Positions 9,504 to 18,863 of a DNA stretch of 64,000 nt are shown here, piece after piece. Made by a program: the position numbers and the translations under genes. The stretch is from Pseudactinotalea sp. HY158 (lineage in GTDB: Bacteria; Actinomycetota; Actinomycetes; Actinomycetales; Beutenbergiaceae). The stretch is taken from NCBI RefSeq assembly GCF_009660225.1, contig NZ_CP045920.1, forward strand, positions 2,864,079 to 2,928,078, in the 5' to 3' direction. Position 1 is the first letter of the stretch, and each line of letters opens with the position of its first letter. Under the pieces are notes generated by a model. It had not been told where the DNA came from, made no database searches, and was given only the letters and a program-made list of their open reading frames with translations.

Positions 9504-10673
9504 TCAGAGCGGGCGCGCGAGGGACCGCCGCACGGCCAGTGTGCCGATCGTCACCGCGATCACGGCGAAGCCGGCGAGCACCCCGACCTGGGGAAGCACG
9601 TCGAGCAGACCGGCGTCGTGGCGCTGGATCGCGGCGAAGGCCTCATAGGCCCACGCGTGCGGTGTGACGTGCGCGACTGTGCGCAGCGTGCCGGTGAACA
9701 GGTCGAGCGGGAGCATGCAGCCGCCGAGCGCCGCGAGCACGAGGCCGATCCCGATGCCGGCCCCGGTCGCCGCGCCCTCGCTCGAGATGAGCGCACCCAT
9801 GACCAGGGCCGCGCCGGCGGCCGTCAGCCCGAACACCGCCAGTACGAGCACTGTGAGGAGCGGGTTGCCCCAGTCCACTCCGAAGATGAGACGCGCGGCG
9901 ATGATGATGAGGATTCCCTGGACCATCGCGATCGCCCACCGGCCGAGCACCTGCCCGGAGGCCAGCTGTCGCGCCGAGACCGGGGCGGCCAGGATCCTCG
10001 AGATCGTCCGGTTCCTTCGGGCGTCGATGAAGGTGCTCGCGCCGGTGAGGCTGGAGAGGAACACGAACAGCAGCAGCTGGCTGCTCGCCCCCAGGTCGAA
10101 GCCGCTGATCCCCGCGAACGTATCCGCGGTCTCCTCCGGGTCGGTCACGGCCACGGTGACCGGCGGGGCCGCCTCCTCGGCCGCCGCGAGCGCCGCCTCG
10201 GCCTCGGACCGCCCCGCGCCCGCCGCGGTGAGCAGCCCGAGCTGGGCGCGGTGCTGCGCCAGGGTCCGCAGCGCCGCCTCGACCTCCTGATCCGCGAGGA
10301 GGACGTTCGCGCCGGAGCCGCGCACGATCTCGAGCTCGACGGGAGCGGGCGGTGACTCTTCGTACGCGGCCGCGGCGGCGTCGTCCACGATCACCGCGAG
10401 GTCGGCCCGGCCCCGGGCGAGCTGGGCGAGCGCGGATCGATGATCGACGACGCTCACCTCCGCCGCAGTCAGCTCACCCGCCAGATCCTCCCGCAGCTGG
10501 GACGACTCGCCCACGAGCAGGACCCTCGTCTCGACCGCTCCGGCGCCGAACTGGAGCCCGATCACGAACACGAGCAGCAGCGGCATGACGAACGAGAAGA
10601 AGATGTTCTCGCGCTGATTGACGAAGCGCCGCAGCTCGACGCGGGCGACGGCCACGGTGGGTGAGGTTCTCAT
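9504..10673 (-). CDS. ABC-2 type transporter permease (389 aa)
   Basis: Third gene of an ABC-2 exporter operon. One helix near residues 25-45 (FFSFVMPLLLVFVIGLQFG) is followed by a long extracytoplasmic segment and five helices between about 205 and 385. This is the ABC2_membrane_3 layout. Its ATG overlaps the stop of the preceding permease (ATGA at 10670), so the two are probably translated together and form a heterodimeric channel driven by the ATPase at 11800-12741. The substrate may be an antibiotic, a lipid or a polysaccharide. Confidence 0.88.
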   Translation of the reverse strand: MRTSPTVAVARVELRRFVNQRENIFFSFVMPLLLVFVIGLQFGAGAVETRVLLVGESSQLREDLAGELTAAEVSVVDHRSALAQLARGRADLAVIVDDAAAAAYEESPPAPVELEIVRGSGANVLLADQEVEAALRTLAQHRAQLGLLTAAGAGRSEAEAALAAAEEAAPPVTVAVTDPEETADTFAGISGFDLGASSQLLLFVFLSSLTGASTFIDARRNRTISRILAAPVSARQLASGQVLGRWAIAMVQGILIIIAARLIFGVDWGNPLLTVLVLAVFGLTAAGAALVMGALISSEGAATGAGIGIGLVLAALGGCMLPLDLFTGTLRTVAHVTPHAWAYEAFAAIQRHDAGLLDVLPQVGVLAGFAVIAVTIGTLAVRRSLARPL

Positions 10674-11803
10674 CGGGCCTGCCCCCGGTCGGGGACGAGC
10701 CGGGCGACGACCAGGCAGCCGAACGTGAACGCGGCCATCGTGAGCAGTTCCCCGGAGACCTCGGCCCAGCCGCCCCCGGCGGAGCTGATGCCCAGGCCCC
10801 GGCTGAAGGCGCTGATCGGATTCGCGTCGAGGATCCGCGCCGCGATCCCGGTGGCGGCGAGCGGGGAGAACGCGCCCCCGGCGATGCCGAGCACCAGCGC
10901 GACCACGGTCTGGGCCATCGTCGCCTGCTCGGCGGTGCGGGCGATGCGGGCGACGATGAATGCGACGCTCGTGGCGGCGAGCACCACCGCGACGACGAGG
11001 CCGGCCACCACCGGGACGGCCCCGAAGTCGATATCGAACAGCACCGAGCCGGTGACCAGCAGGATGCCGGTGGCCACGCAGCCGAGGATCGCCGCGGTCA
11101 GTGCCTTCGCGGCGATGACGAGCCAGCGGGGCATCGGTGCGGCGTAGAGGCGTTGGAGCGTGCCCTGCTCGCGTTCCGTGTTCAGGGTGAGCACCGCGAA
11201 GCCGACCGTGAACAACAGGAACAGCCCGGCCTGCCCGGCGACGAGCGCGCCCCCGACGTCGAGCTGCTCATCGGCGACCTGGCCCGGCCGGGTCGTCAGC
11301 GTGGCGCCGGCGACCTCGCCGGACCCGCTCGGGTCGACGCCGAGCTCGGTGGCGGCGGCGACCGCCACGTCCACCGCACGGAGGCCCGCTGCGACGCCCG
11401 TGACGACCGAGGAGACCACCGAGGCGTCGATATCGGAGACGTCTCCCCGGACGAGCTCGATCCGGGGCCCTCGGATGAGCACGCCCAGGTCGGCATCGCC
11501 GCCGGCGACCGCCGCGCGGGCATCGCCGGAATCGGTGACCTGGACGGAGTCGAGGCCGCGCAGGGCTCCGGCCACCGCCGCAGCGGTCGGATCTGCCGGA
11601 CTCGGCTCCTCATCGGCGTTCTCGGTGAGCCCGGTGACCGCCACCACGACCTCGTCGGAGGAACCGTCGACCGCGGAACTGAACACGAGATGGAGCACGA
11701 CGATGAGCGCGGCCGGCACGACGATCGCGAACAGGAGCACCATGGGGCTGCGCAGCTGGGTGCGCAGGTCGGCCCAGGTCAGGGTGAGCAGGCGCGCGAT
11801 CAA
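10670..11803 (-). CDS. ABC-2 type transporter permease (377 aa)
   Basis: Second gene of the exporter operon and paralogue of the permease that follows it. A first helix (MVLLFAIVVPAALIVVLHLVF) is followed by an extracytoplasmic loop of about 150 residues rich in A, D and V, then five to six helices from about residue 200 onward. ATGA overlaps at both ends couple it to the upstream ATPase and to the downstream permease. Confidence 0.88.
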   Translation of the reverse strand: MIARLLTLTWADLRTQLRSPMVLLFAIVVPAALIVVLHLVFSSAVDGSSDEVVVAVTGLTENADEEPSPADPTAAAVAGALRGLDSVQVTDSGDARAAVAGGDADLGVLIRGPRIELVRGDVSDIDASVVSSVVTGVAAGLRAVDVAVAAATELGVDPSGSGEVAGATLTTRPGQVADEQLDVGGALVAGQAGLFLLFTVGFAVLTLNTEREQGTLQRLYAAPMPRWLVIAAKALTAAILGCVATGILLVTGSVLFDIDFGAVPVVAGLVVAVVLAATSVAFIVARIARTAEQATMAQTVVALVLGIAGGAFSPLAATGIAARILDANPISAFSRGLGISSAGGGWAEVSGELLTMAAFTFGCLVVARLVPDRGQAR

Positions 11804-12741
11804 TCGCGTAGTCCCTTCCCTGTCAGGTGCAGGAACACCGCCTCGAGGGTCGGGCGCGTGACCTCCACGTCGCTCAGGCTCAGGCCCGCCGCCCCGGCCG
11901 CGGTCACGAGCCCGGCGATCGCGTGCGGCCCATCGCTCACGTGCACCTCGAGTTCCTCGCCCGTCGCGACGACGCCGCTCACCCCGGGCAGCGCCTCGAG
12001 CGCCGCCGCGGCGGCGGCCACGTCGCCCGTGCCGGTCAGCCGGACCTCGTCGACCCCGCCCATGAGGCCGATGAGGTCACCGGCCGTGCCCTCGGCGCGG
12101 ATGACGCCGTCGTCGACGATCGCGATCCGGTCGCACAGCCGGTGGGCCTCCTCCATGTAATGGGTCGTGTAGAGCACGGCCATCCCCTCGCCCGCGAGCC
12201 GGGCGACCGAGTCCACGATGGCGTTGCGCGACTGCGGGTCGACGCCCACGGTCGGCTCGTCGAGGATGAGGAGGGCGGGCTCGTGCAGCAGCCCGATCGC
12301 GATGTTGAGGCGACGCTTCATGCCGCCGGAGAACTCCTTCGTGCGGCTCTTCGCACGATCGCTCAGCCCGACGACCTCGAGGAGTTCGGTCACCCGCGCC
12401 CGCAGTCGGTGCCCGTGCAGGCCCTGCAGCCGGCCGAAGAACGCGAGGTTCTCCCGGGCGCTCAGGTCCGGGTAGATCGCCAGATCCTGGGGCACGAGGC
12501 CGAGGTGGGAGCGCACGTGGATCGCCGTCGGGGTCATGGGCTCGCCAGCGATCGTGATCGACCCGGAGTCGGCGGCGAGGAGGCCGGCGATCATGGAGAT
12601 CGTCGTGGTCTTGCCCGCGCCGTTCGGCCCGAGCAGACCGTAGGTCTCGCCGGGGTCGATGTGGAAGCCGATACCCGCCACCGCCTCGACCGACCGGAAC
12701 GACTTGTGCAGATCGTCCACGACGAGCACGGGCTCGGTCAT
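11800..12741 (-). CDS. ABC transporter ATP-binding protein (DrrA/CcmA type, 313 aa)
   Basis: First gene of the ABC-2 exporter operon. Walker A is GPNGAGKTT (about 38-46), the Q-loop is GLVPQDLAIYPDLS, the signature is FSGGMKRRLNIAIGL, Walker B is LLILDEPTVGVDPQSR and the H-loop is LYTTHYMEEA. The C-terminal extension (residues 215-313) is the DUF4162-like domain found in drug-exporting ATPases. The gene is divergent from the two-component genes at 12881, separated by a 139-base gap that probably holds both promoters. The neighbouring sensor may control it, but this is inference from position only. Confidence 0.92.
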   Translation of the reverse strand: MTEPVLVVDDLHKSFRSVEAVAGIGFHIDPGETYGLLGPNGAGKTTTISMIAGLLAADSGSITIAGEPMTPTAIHVRSHLGLVPQDLAIYPDLSARENLAFFGRLQGLHGHRLRARVTELLEVVGLSDRAKSRTKEFSGGMKRRLNIAIGLLHEPALLILDEPTVGVDPQSRNAIVDSVARLAGEGMAVLYTTHYMEEAHRLCDRIAIVDDGVIRAEGTAGDLIGLMGGVDEVRLTGTGDVAAAAAALEALPGVSGVVATGEELEVHVSDGPHAIAGLVTAAGAAGLSLSDVEVTRPTLEAVFLHLTGKGLRD

Positions 12742-12880
12742 AGTCGCCCCTTTCTCGGACGAGGTTCAGCGTAGAACACGAGTCACCGCGACCGGGGGAT
12801 TTCCCCCAGCGGATTGCAGCCGGAATCAGTCGGGCCCGCCCCGACGCACGGGACCGGGCCGTTCTCCTACCGTTGGTCCC

Positions 12881-14116
12881 ATGCAGCAACGACTGGCGCG
12901 CGGCGCCACCATCCTCACCCACCTGGCGGCGATCGGGATCGTCGGCCCGGTGATCCTCACGAGCCTCCTGACGATCGCGGTCACCGCGATCCCGCTCGTG
13001 TTCGTGTTCGGGATCGGCCTCCTGCTCGTGCCGCTCGTGGCCTTCGGGCTGCGCGGGGTCGCCTGGCTCGAGACCGAACGGGTCTCGGCCCTGCTCGGCA
13101 CCGAGTCGGTGCTCACCCCGATGCGGCGCTCGCAGCGCACCGACGCCTGGCGGGTGCCGGCCACCGTCGGGCTGCAGTTCACGGATCGGGGCAGCTGGCG
13201 GGCGCTCCTGCACCTGGCGCTCATCAGCGCCCTCGGGTGCGCGCTGCTCGCGTTGGTCAAGGTCGCCGGCACGGGCATCGTGCTCCTGCTCAGCCCCCTG
13301 TTCTCCGCGCGCATCACGGCCTCCGTGTGGTGGCTGCCCACCGACCTCGGCGTCGGGGCCGCCGCGGGTATCGGCGCGATCGCGCTGCTGCTCGCGATCG
13401 GCCTGAGTTACGGGCTGATCGTGGCCCACCGGGCGATCTCCGCCCAGATGCTCGTGCCGGACCGGGAGGCGGAGCTGGCCCGCGCGGCCGAGGCCTCCGC
13501 GCAGCGCCGGGTCGAGGCCATGCACTCCGCCGAGGTGGAGCGGCTGCGGATCGAACGCGATCTGCACGACGGGGTCCAGCCCCGGCTCGTCTCGGTCGGG
13601 ATGACCCTCGGCATGGCCAAGGGCAAGCTCGCCTCCGACCCCGACCAGGCCGCCGAGCTCATCGCCGAGGCGCACACGTCGGTCAAGTCGGCGATCACGG
13701 AGCTGCGCCAGCTCGCCCGCGGAATCCACCCGGCCGTGCTTACCGACCGCGGCCTCGACGCCGCCCTCTCCGCCCTGGCCGCCCGCTCCCACGTGCCGGT
13801 CGAGCTCGACGTCGACCTGCCGGGCCGCTGCGCCCCGCAGACCGAGGCCGCCCTCTACTTCGCCATCGCCGAGTCCATCACGAACGTGGCCAAGCACTCC
13901 GGCGCACAGCGGTGCCGGATCACGGTGCGCGCCCGCCCGAACGGGTCCGTGTGGGCCCGGATCGAGGACGACGGCGCCGGCGGCGCCCGCACCGTCCCCG
14001 GCGGCGGGATCGACGGCGTGGCCAATCGCATCGGCGCCGCCGGCGGCTCCTTCGCCCTCATCAGCCCCGTCGGGGGCCCGACCACCATCGAGGTGAACCT
14101 GCCATGCGCGTCCTGA
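12881..14116 (+). CDS. sensor histidine kinase (HisKA_3 / NarL-type, 411 aa)
   Basis: Membrane sensor kinase. Two to four membrane helices lie within residues 10-190, including the putative Sensor domain (GPVILTSLLTIAVTAIPLVF) and IALLLAIGLSYGLIV. The dimerisation box IERDLHDGVQPRLVSVGMTL carries the phosphorylated histidine 229. A HATPase_c domain with SITNVAKHSGA and IEDDGAGGA follows. I chose ATG 12881 because the sequence before it is non-coding in character. Its end overlaps the response regulator by 13 bases. The input is probably cell-envelope stress, as in LiaS/VraS-like kinases, but this is inferred. Confidence 0.9.
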   Translation: MQQRLARGATILTHLAAIGIVGPVILTSLLTIAVTAIPLVFVFGIGLLLVPLVAFGLRGVAWLETERVSALLGTESVLTPMRRSQRTDAWRVPATVGLQFTDRGSWRALLHLALISALGCALLALVKVAGTGIVLLLSPLFSARITASVWWLPTDLGVGAAAGIGAIALLLAIGLSYGLIVAHRAISAQMLVPDREAELARAAEASAQRRVEAMHSAEVERLRIERDLHDGVQPRLVSVGMTLGMAKGKLASDPDQAAELIAEAHTSVKSAITELRQLARGIHPAVLTDRGLDAALSALAARSHVPVELDVDLPGRCAPQTEAALYFAIAESITNVAKHSGAQRCRITVRARPNGSVWARIEDDGAGGARTVPGGGIDGVANRIGAAGGSFALISPVGGPTTIEVNLPCAS

Positions 14117-14763
14117 TCTGCGAGGACTCCGTACTCCTGCGGGAGGGCCTCATCCGGCTCCTGAGCGACGCCGGCCACGACGTGGTCGCCGCCCTGCCCG
14201 ACGCCACCTCGCTCGTGGCCACGGCCACCCGGCTCGAGCCCGACATCGCCGTGATCGACGTGCGCCTGCCGCCCACGTTCACCGACGAGGGCATCCGCAC
14301 CGCCCAGGAACTGCGCCGCACGAGCCCGAAGGTGGCGATCCTCGTGCTCTCCCAGTACGTCGAGGAACGGTACGCGACCGACCTCATCACCTCCGCCGCC
14401 GGCGCCCTGGGGTACCTGCTCAAGGATCGTGTGGCCGATATCGAGGACTTCCTCGCATCCCTCGTCCAGGTCGCGGGCGGCGGCACGGTGCTCGACCCCG
14501 AGGTCGTCTCCCAGCTCCTCACCCGGCGCCGCCGTCACGACGGCCTCGACCGGCTGACCGACCGGGAGCGCGACGTGCTCGAGCTCATGGCCCAAGGCCG
14601 CTCGAACCGCGCGATCGCCGAGGAGCTGTTCATCTCCCCCGGCAGCGTGGAGAAGCACATCTCCGCCGTGTTCACCAAGCTCGACATCGACCCCGGCCCC
14701 GACAGCAATCGCCGCGTGCTCGCGGTGCTCACCCACCTCAACACGAACGGACCCTCGTCATGA
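14104..14763 (+). CDS. response regulator, LuxR/NarL family (219 aa)
   Basis: Cognate regulator of the overlapping kinase. The receiver domain covers residues 1-120. The acidic pair E8/D9 lies in LICEDS, the phosphorylated aspartate is D52 in IAVIDVRLP, and the conserved lysine is in GYLLKDRV. The C-terminal LuxR helix-turn-helix reads LTDRERDVLELMAQGRSNRAIA and then GSVEKHISAVFTKL. Its stop overlaps the next gene by four bases, so kinase, regulator and DUF4097-like protein form one operon. Confidence 0.93.
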   Translation: MRVLICEDSVLLREGLIRLLSDAGHDVVAALPDATSLVATATRLEPDIAVIDVRLPPTFTDEGIRTAQELRRTSPKVAILVLSQYVEERYATDLITSAAGALGYLLKDRVADIEDFLASLVQVAGGGTVLDPEVVSQLLTRRRRHDGLDRLTDRERDVLELMAQGRSNRAIAEELFISPGSVEKHISAVFTKLDIDPGPDSNRRVLAVLTHLNTNGPSS

Positions 14764-15572
14764 CCGCCCTCCCGACCTCCCAGCCCACCCGCCGCCGCTC
14801 GGCCGTGAGCGTCGTGCTCGTCGTGATCGGGGTCGTCGTGCTCACCTTCACCCTCGGCACCGGGGTCGTCGCGGGCGTGGCCGCCGCCGGCGGGAGCCAC
14901 GACACGCTCACCGCGCCCGTCGCGGGCGTCGAGGCGGTCGAGGTGGACGTCGACCGCACGACCCTGGTGGTCCGCTTCGACGACGTGCCCGACGCGACCC
15001 TCGACGTGGAGCAGCCCGGGCTCGTCTCCGGCAATTGGACGCTCGAACGTCGCGGGGGCGCTCTCGAGGTCCGGTCACCGCGCTCCTGGGGCCCGTTCAA
15101 TCGCTGGTCGGACACCGACGCCACGCTCGTGCTGCCCCGCCGGCTCGCCGGCGAGGTGTCCCTCGCGGCCGACGTCGCCGCGGGTGAGGCCACGATCGAC
15201 GGCGACTTCACGGATGTCGATCTCCAGCTCAACGCCGGACGGGTCACCCTCGCCGGGGCCGCCCACACGCTCGCCGTCGGGGTGAACGCCGGGGACGCCC
15301 GCATCACCGCGGCCGACGTCACCACGATCCGCGCCTCGGTGCAGGCGGGCTCGATGACGGGCACGTTCACCGGCGCGCCCCCGCGCCAGGTCACCGCGAA
15401 CGTCTCGGCCGGGCACATCGACCTGGCCGTACCCGAGGCCGCGTACGCGGTCACCCGCTCGAGCGCCCTCGGTTCGACCGGCGACCTGCGGATCCGCCAG
15501 GATCCCGCCTCCGCGAACACGATCGACCTGTCGGTCCAGCTCGGCGAGATCACGGTCGACTACTCGAAGTAG
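14760..15572 (+). CDS. membrane-anchored DUF4097-like beta-helix protein (270 aa)
   Basis: An N-terminal membrane anchor (VVLVVIGVVVLTFTLGTGVVAGVAA, about 17-41) is followed by an extracytoplasmic domain of repeated short beta-strands (VSLAADVAAGEATIDGDF, VDLQLNAGRVTL, GVNAGDARI), typical of DUF4097/DUF4098 adhesin-like proteins. Such genes often follow LiaRS/VraSR-like systems, and here the gene is the third of the operon. Its last 64 codons lie in the 394-bp segment duplicated at 22768. Confidence 0.78.
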   Translation: MTALPTSQPTRRRSAVSVVLVVIGVVVLTFTLGTGVVAGVAAAGGSHDTLTAPVAGVEAVEVDVDRTTLVVRFDDVPDATLDVEQPGLVSGNWTLERRGGALEVRSPRSWGPFNRWSDTDATLVLPRRLAGEVSLAADVAAGEATIDGDFTDVDLQLNAGRVTLAGAAHTLAVGVNAGDARITAADVTTIRASVQAGSMTGTFTGAPPRQVTANVSAGHIDLAVPEAAYAVTRSSALGSTGDLRIRQDPASANTIDLSVQLGEITVDYSK

Positions 15573-15742
15573 GCTCGCCGGCCGGAGGGCGGGCGTACCG
15601 TCGAGCGCATGGACGACGTCTCCCGCCCTCGCGTAGCCGGGTATCTGCTCGGTCAGGGCATCTGCCTCGCAGCCGTGGCCCTGCCCGAGCGCCCGCGTGA
15701 CCCGGCGCACCGCCCGGGCATGTTCTCCCGGGTGGCCGGGCT
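15380..15742 (+). repeat. left copy of 394-bp imperfect direct repeat (first 363 bases)
   Basis: This segment covers the end of the DUF4097-like gene, the intergenic gap and the first 44 codons of a methyltransferase gene. It matches 22768-23130 without gaps and with roughly a dozen substitutions (about 97% identity). After the IS element that interrupts it, homology resumes at 19721-19751 (matching 23131-23161). The IS-free repeat is therefore 394 bases. Confidence 0.93.
15609..15742 (+). pseudogene. 5' fragment of isoprenylcysteine methyltransferase-like gene, interrupted by IS
   Basis: ATG 15609 begins a reading frame that parallels the intact gene at 22997. After 44 codons it is cut by the terminal inverted repeat of an IS element. 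The continuation resumes at 19721 for 31 bases and then diverges completely, so this copy is non-functional. Confidence 0.88.
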
Positions 15743-15779
15743 CCAGGACTCCTGACATGTCATGAAAGTTTGTGGGGGG

Positions 15780-17290
15780 TCAGGTCCGGTTCTTGATTTC
15801 GTAGCGCAGGGTCAGGTCGGTGCCTGGGTAGGTGGTGCGCGTGGCGGTGAGGTGCTCGCAGAGTTCGGCGATGGCGTCGGTCTCACGGCTGGTGGGGAGC
15901 GGGTCGAGCCGGACCGTCAGGGTGCCGGCGGCCTCGTCGGGGACGATGTCGCCGGGCTGGGTCAGGACCTGCCGGGCGAGGGTGTAGGCCTCCTGGTCGG
16001 CGCGGGCGTAGCCGGTGTTGATCCGGATATCGCGGGCGATCGCGGTGGTGGTGTTGAACGCGGCGATCCTGATGGCGTGGTGGATCAGCTTGGTCTCGGT
16101 GTCCAGGACCTGCTGGCCGGGCGCGAGGTCACCGAGGCGGACCCTGGCCGGGACGTGCTTGTGGTCGGCGCGGGCGGCGGCGAGGTCGTCCTCAGCGGCG
16201 TGCAGGTCCGCGGTCAGGGCGTTATGGAGGGTGTTCGTTACGACCACGCCGGCCTGGCCGGGCGTGGTCGTGCGGGCTGCCAGGAGGGCGGCGTCGGTGC
16301 GGGCGCGTTCGCGCTCGACCCTGGCCGTGGCGTTCTGCACGGCCAGGTGGGAATGGCGTTTGGCCGGGTTCGGTACTGACCGGTCCGGGTCGTCCTGGCT
16401 CGCGGCATAGGAGTCGTGAGAGTCCAGGCCCAGGTGGCCGCGGGCGTAGCGGAAGTAGTTCTCCTGGCGCCAGCGCGATCCCATCCGGTACATGATCTCG
16501 ACCGCGGGCAGGTCGGTGCGGGTGGTCAGCACGTGCACCTGCTTGGTGAGGCCCTTCTTGGTGTCGAGGCGGGTGACCTGCCGCATCGGGTACGTCCCGC
16601 CGCCGTTCTTGATCGGCAGTTCGACGATCGTGTCGGCAAGGATCCAGTGGTGTTCCCGACCGGTCTCGTCGATCGATACGGTCTCGGCGAAGAGGTCGCC
16701 GGCGACGTTCTCGGTGTGGCCCTTGCGCCAGGTCAGCACGTCGAACCCGCGGGCGGCCATGTGGGCGAACAGGGCCGGGGACCAGCCGCCGCGGTCGAAG
16801 CCGACCAGGACCCGCCGGTCGTCCCCGACCGCCTTCCTCAGCTGCGGCAGCAGGGACCGCAGCTCCATCGCGAGCGAGGCGCCGGGCGCGGACATCACCA
16901 CCAGCACCGGGTCGCCGGCGGCATCGCTGATCCAGGTCTCCACCGTCGCGGGGGCGGGGAACCGCAGCCGGGACAGGTGCGTCTTGGCGATCTTCTTCGT
17001 GCCCTGATACGCCCGGACGTGCCCGTCGACATACAGCACCAGACCGAGGTCTTCGTCCCTGCTGGCAGCGCCGGGCCGGCCGAGGTGGTGGGCGGCCATG
17101 CCCGCGAGCAGGTCACCGGCCCGGCCCCGGGCGGTGAGCTGGCCGATCTTGCGGCGGATGGTCTTGACCTCCGGGGCCCGGTCCATACCCAGCACCCGGC
17201 CCAGGTCGACCGGCGCGAACCGGCCCGCGCCCTCCGCCCGCGGCTGACCGGCCAGGGCCCGCAAGACCCCCTCGAGGAGCATCGCCCTAC
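15780..17290 (-). pseudogene. transposase, C-terminal two thirds (split by IS3 insertion)
   Basis: About 500 residues of a large DDE transposase with an IS4-like catalytic fold. Likely acidic residues lie in LVLYVDGHVRAYQG, in VLVGFDRGGWSP and in SRWRQENYFRYARGHLGLD; the last resembles the IS4 Y-x2-R-x3-E signature. The segment KTIRRKIGQLTARGRA near its start is usual for this little-characterised transposase group. The reading frame continues upstream only through IS3-derived sequence. The real N-terminus lies beyond the nested element at 18864-19587. Confidence 0.8.
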
Positions 17291-17360
17291 GTGTCAGGCT
17301 GAGTTGAGACCAGGTCCTCATAGCAAGTATGACTCGTAGGGTGAGACTAGGAACGATCCG

Positions 17361-17801
17361 ATGATGATGCCGAACGCGTTGAAGATGATGAACGAGAACA
17401 GTCAGGAGGACCCCGCCGGGGCTGGCCCCCGGGCTGGTGGCCCGAAGCGGCGACGGTTCACCCCGGCGCAGAAGCTCGCCCATGTCCAGGCCTACGAGCA
17501 GGCCCTGGCCGACGGGGACGCGGGAGCGTACCTGCGCCGCGAGGGGCTGCACTCGGCCTCCATCAGCGAGTGGCGGCGGCTGCGTGATGCGGGCGTCCTC
17601 GAGGGCAAGGAGCCTGGTCAGGCGGTCGGTCGCCCGAACCGGGAGCAGGCCGAGATCGGACGGCTGCGCAGGCAGTTGGAGGTGACCCAGAACGAGTTGG
17701 ACCAGACCCGTACTGCCCTGGAGATCATGGGAAAAACACACGCGCTCTTGGAGCAGATCTCCAGGAGCGCGCAGGACGGGCACGGGCCCACGAAGCGCTG
17801 A
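17361..17801 (+). CDS. IS3-family transposase OrfA
   Basis: A 146-residue OrfA. It has a helix-turn-helix (RRFTPAQKLAHVQAYEQALADG, then SISEWRRLRDAG, about 31-75) and a leucine-zipper-like coil (QAEIGRLRRQLEVTQNELDQTRTAL, about 95-120). OrfA recognises the element ends. Several ATG codons at 17361-17367 could start it. The stop overlaps orfB by one base (TGATG at 17799-17803), so OrfB may be made by coupled re-initiation as well as by frameshifting. Confidence 0.85.
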   Translation: MMMPNALKMMNENSQEDPAGAGPRAGGPKRRRFTPAQKLAHVQAYEQALADGDAGAYLRREGLHSASISEWRRLRDAGVLEGKEPGQAVGRPNREQAEIGRLRRQLEVTQNELDQTRTALEIMGKTHALLEQISRSAQDGHGPTKR

Positions 17802-18835
17802 TGGCCACCCACGAGGAGCTCACCGGTGCCGGCATCACCACCCGTGAGGCTGCGCGGCTGACGGGCATCTCCCGGGCCACGGCCGCTCGCCACGGCAAGG
17901 CCCGCCCGGCGCCGACCCCACTTGATCGGGCCGATCCGGTCAATAGGCTCTCGTGTGCCGAGCGCGAGGTCGTGTTGGAGGTCCTCGATAGCCCGGAATT
18001 CGTTGACTCCACGCCGATGCAGGTCTACGCCACATTGCTCGAACGAGGGACCTACCTGTGCTCGGTGTCCACGATGTACCGGATCCTGCGTGAGGACGAC
18101 CAGGTAGTCGATCGTCGCCGGCAGGCCCGTCACCCCGCCCGGACGGTCCCCGAGCTCGTGGCCACCGGCCCCGGCCAGGTCTATACGTGGGACATCACGA
18201 AACTGCCCGGACCGGCCAAGGGCGTCTACTACGACGCCTACGTCATGCTCGACATCTACTCGCGCTATATCGTCGGGGCCATCGTCCACGCCCGTGAAAG
18301 TGGCCCGCTGGCCGAGGAGATGATGCGCGAGGTCTTCGGCATCCACGGCATCCCCCACGTCGTCCACGCCGACCGCGGCACCTCGATGACCTCGAAATCG
18401 GTCGCTGTACTGCTGGAGGACCTGCAGGTAGTCCGTTCACACTCACGCCCGCGGGTCTCGAACGACAACCCGTACTCGGAATCACTGTTCAAGACCGCCA
18501 AGTACAGCCCCACGTTCCCCGAACGGTTCGGATCCCTGGACGATGCCCGCGCCTGGATGGCCGAGTTCACCGAGTGGTACAACCACGAACACCACCATTC
18601 CGGGATCGGGCTCCACACCCCCGCAGACGTCCACTATGGCCACGCCGATCAGATCGCGACCGACCGTCAGGCCACCCTCGCCGCCGCGCGCGCTGCCCAC
18701 CCCGAACGCTTCTCGACCAACCACGCCCCGAAGATCCTCGACCTACCCACAGCGGCCTGGATCAACCAGCCCGACGATGAACACGACCAATCGACCAAGG
18801 AGGACTCGAACCCGGCCTACGAACAGGCCGCATAA
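17801..18835 (+). CDS. IS3-family transposase OrfB (DDE integrase domain)
   Basis: A 344-residue integrase-type catalytic subunit. A helix-turn-helix (ITTREAARLTGISRATAARHG) and an HTH_21-like region precede the rve domain. The DDE residues are D in VYTWDITKLPG, D in VVHADRGTSM and E in NPYSESLFKT, with the closing YNHEHHHSGIGLHTPADVHY segment. All three catalytic positions are present, so the gene looks intact and the element may still be mobile. Confidence 0.92.
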   Translation: MATHEELTGAGITTREAARLTGISRATAARHGKARPAPTPLDRADPVNRLSCAEREVVLEVLDSPEFVDSTPMQVYATLLERGTYLCSVSTMYRILREDDQVVDRRRQARHPARTVPELVATGPGQVYTWDITKLPGPAKGVYYDAYVMLDIYSRYIVGAIVHARESGPLAEEMMREVFGIHGIPHVVHADRGTSMTSKSVAVLLEDLQVVRSHSRPRVSNDNPYSESLFKTAKYSPTFPERFGSLDDARAWMAEFTEWYNHEHHHSGIGLHTPADVHYGHADQIATDRQATLAAARAAHPERFSTNHAPKILDLPTAAWINQPDDEHDQSTKEDSNPAYEQAA

Positions 18836-18863
18836 CAGGGCACTGGCCTCGTACACCTTGACA

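Larger units (their letters stand above)
17292..18863. mobile_element. IS3-family insertion sequence nested in the IS4-like element
   Basis: Imperfect terminal inverted repeats start TGTCAGGCTGAGTTGAGACC (17292) and, read inward from the right end, TGTCAAGGTGTACGAGGCC (18863). Between them lie the two overlapping transposase genes orfA and orfB. The split transposase reads toward the junction from both sides. No clean target duplication is visible (ACG against ACT), so the ends may be off by a few bases. Confidence 0.8.

Noticed and set aside
15609-15742. Idea that the 394-bp repeats are att sites of an integrative element
   Set aside because: They are far longer than a typical att core, about 3% diverged and without any integrase or excisionase gene. 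Homologous recombination explains them better.
15762-17339. Plus-strand open frames antisense to the IS4-like transposase
   Set aside because: They mirror the transposase codons, and no protein family is recognisable.
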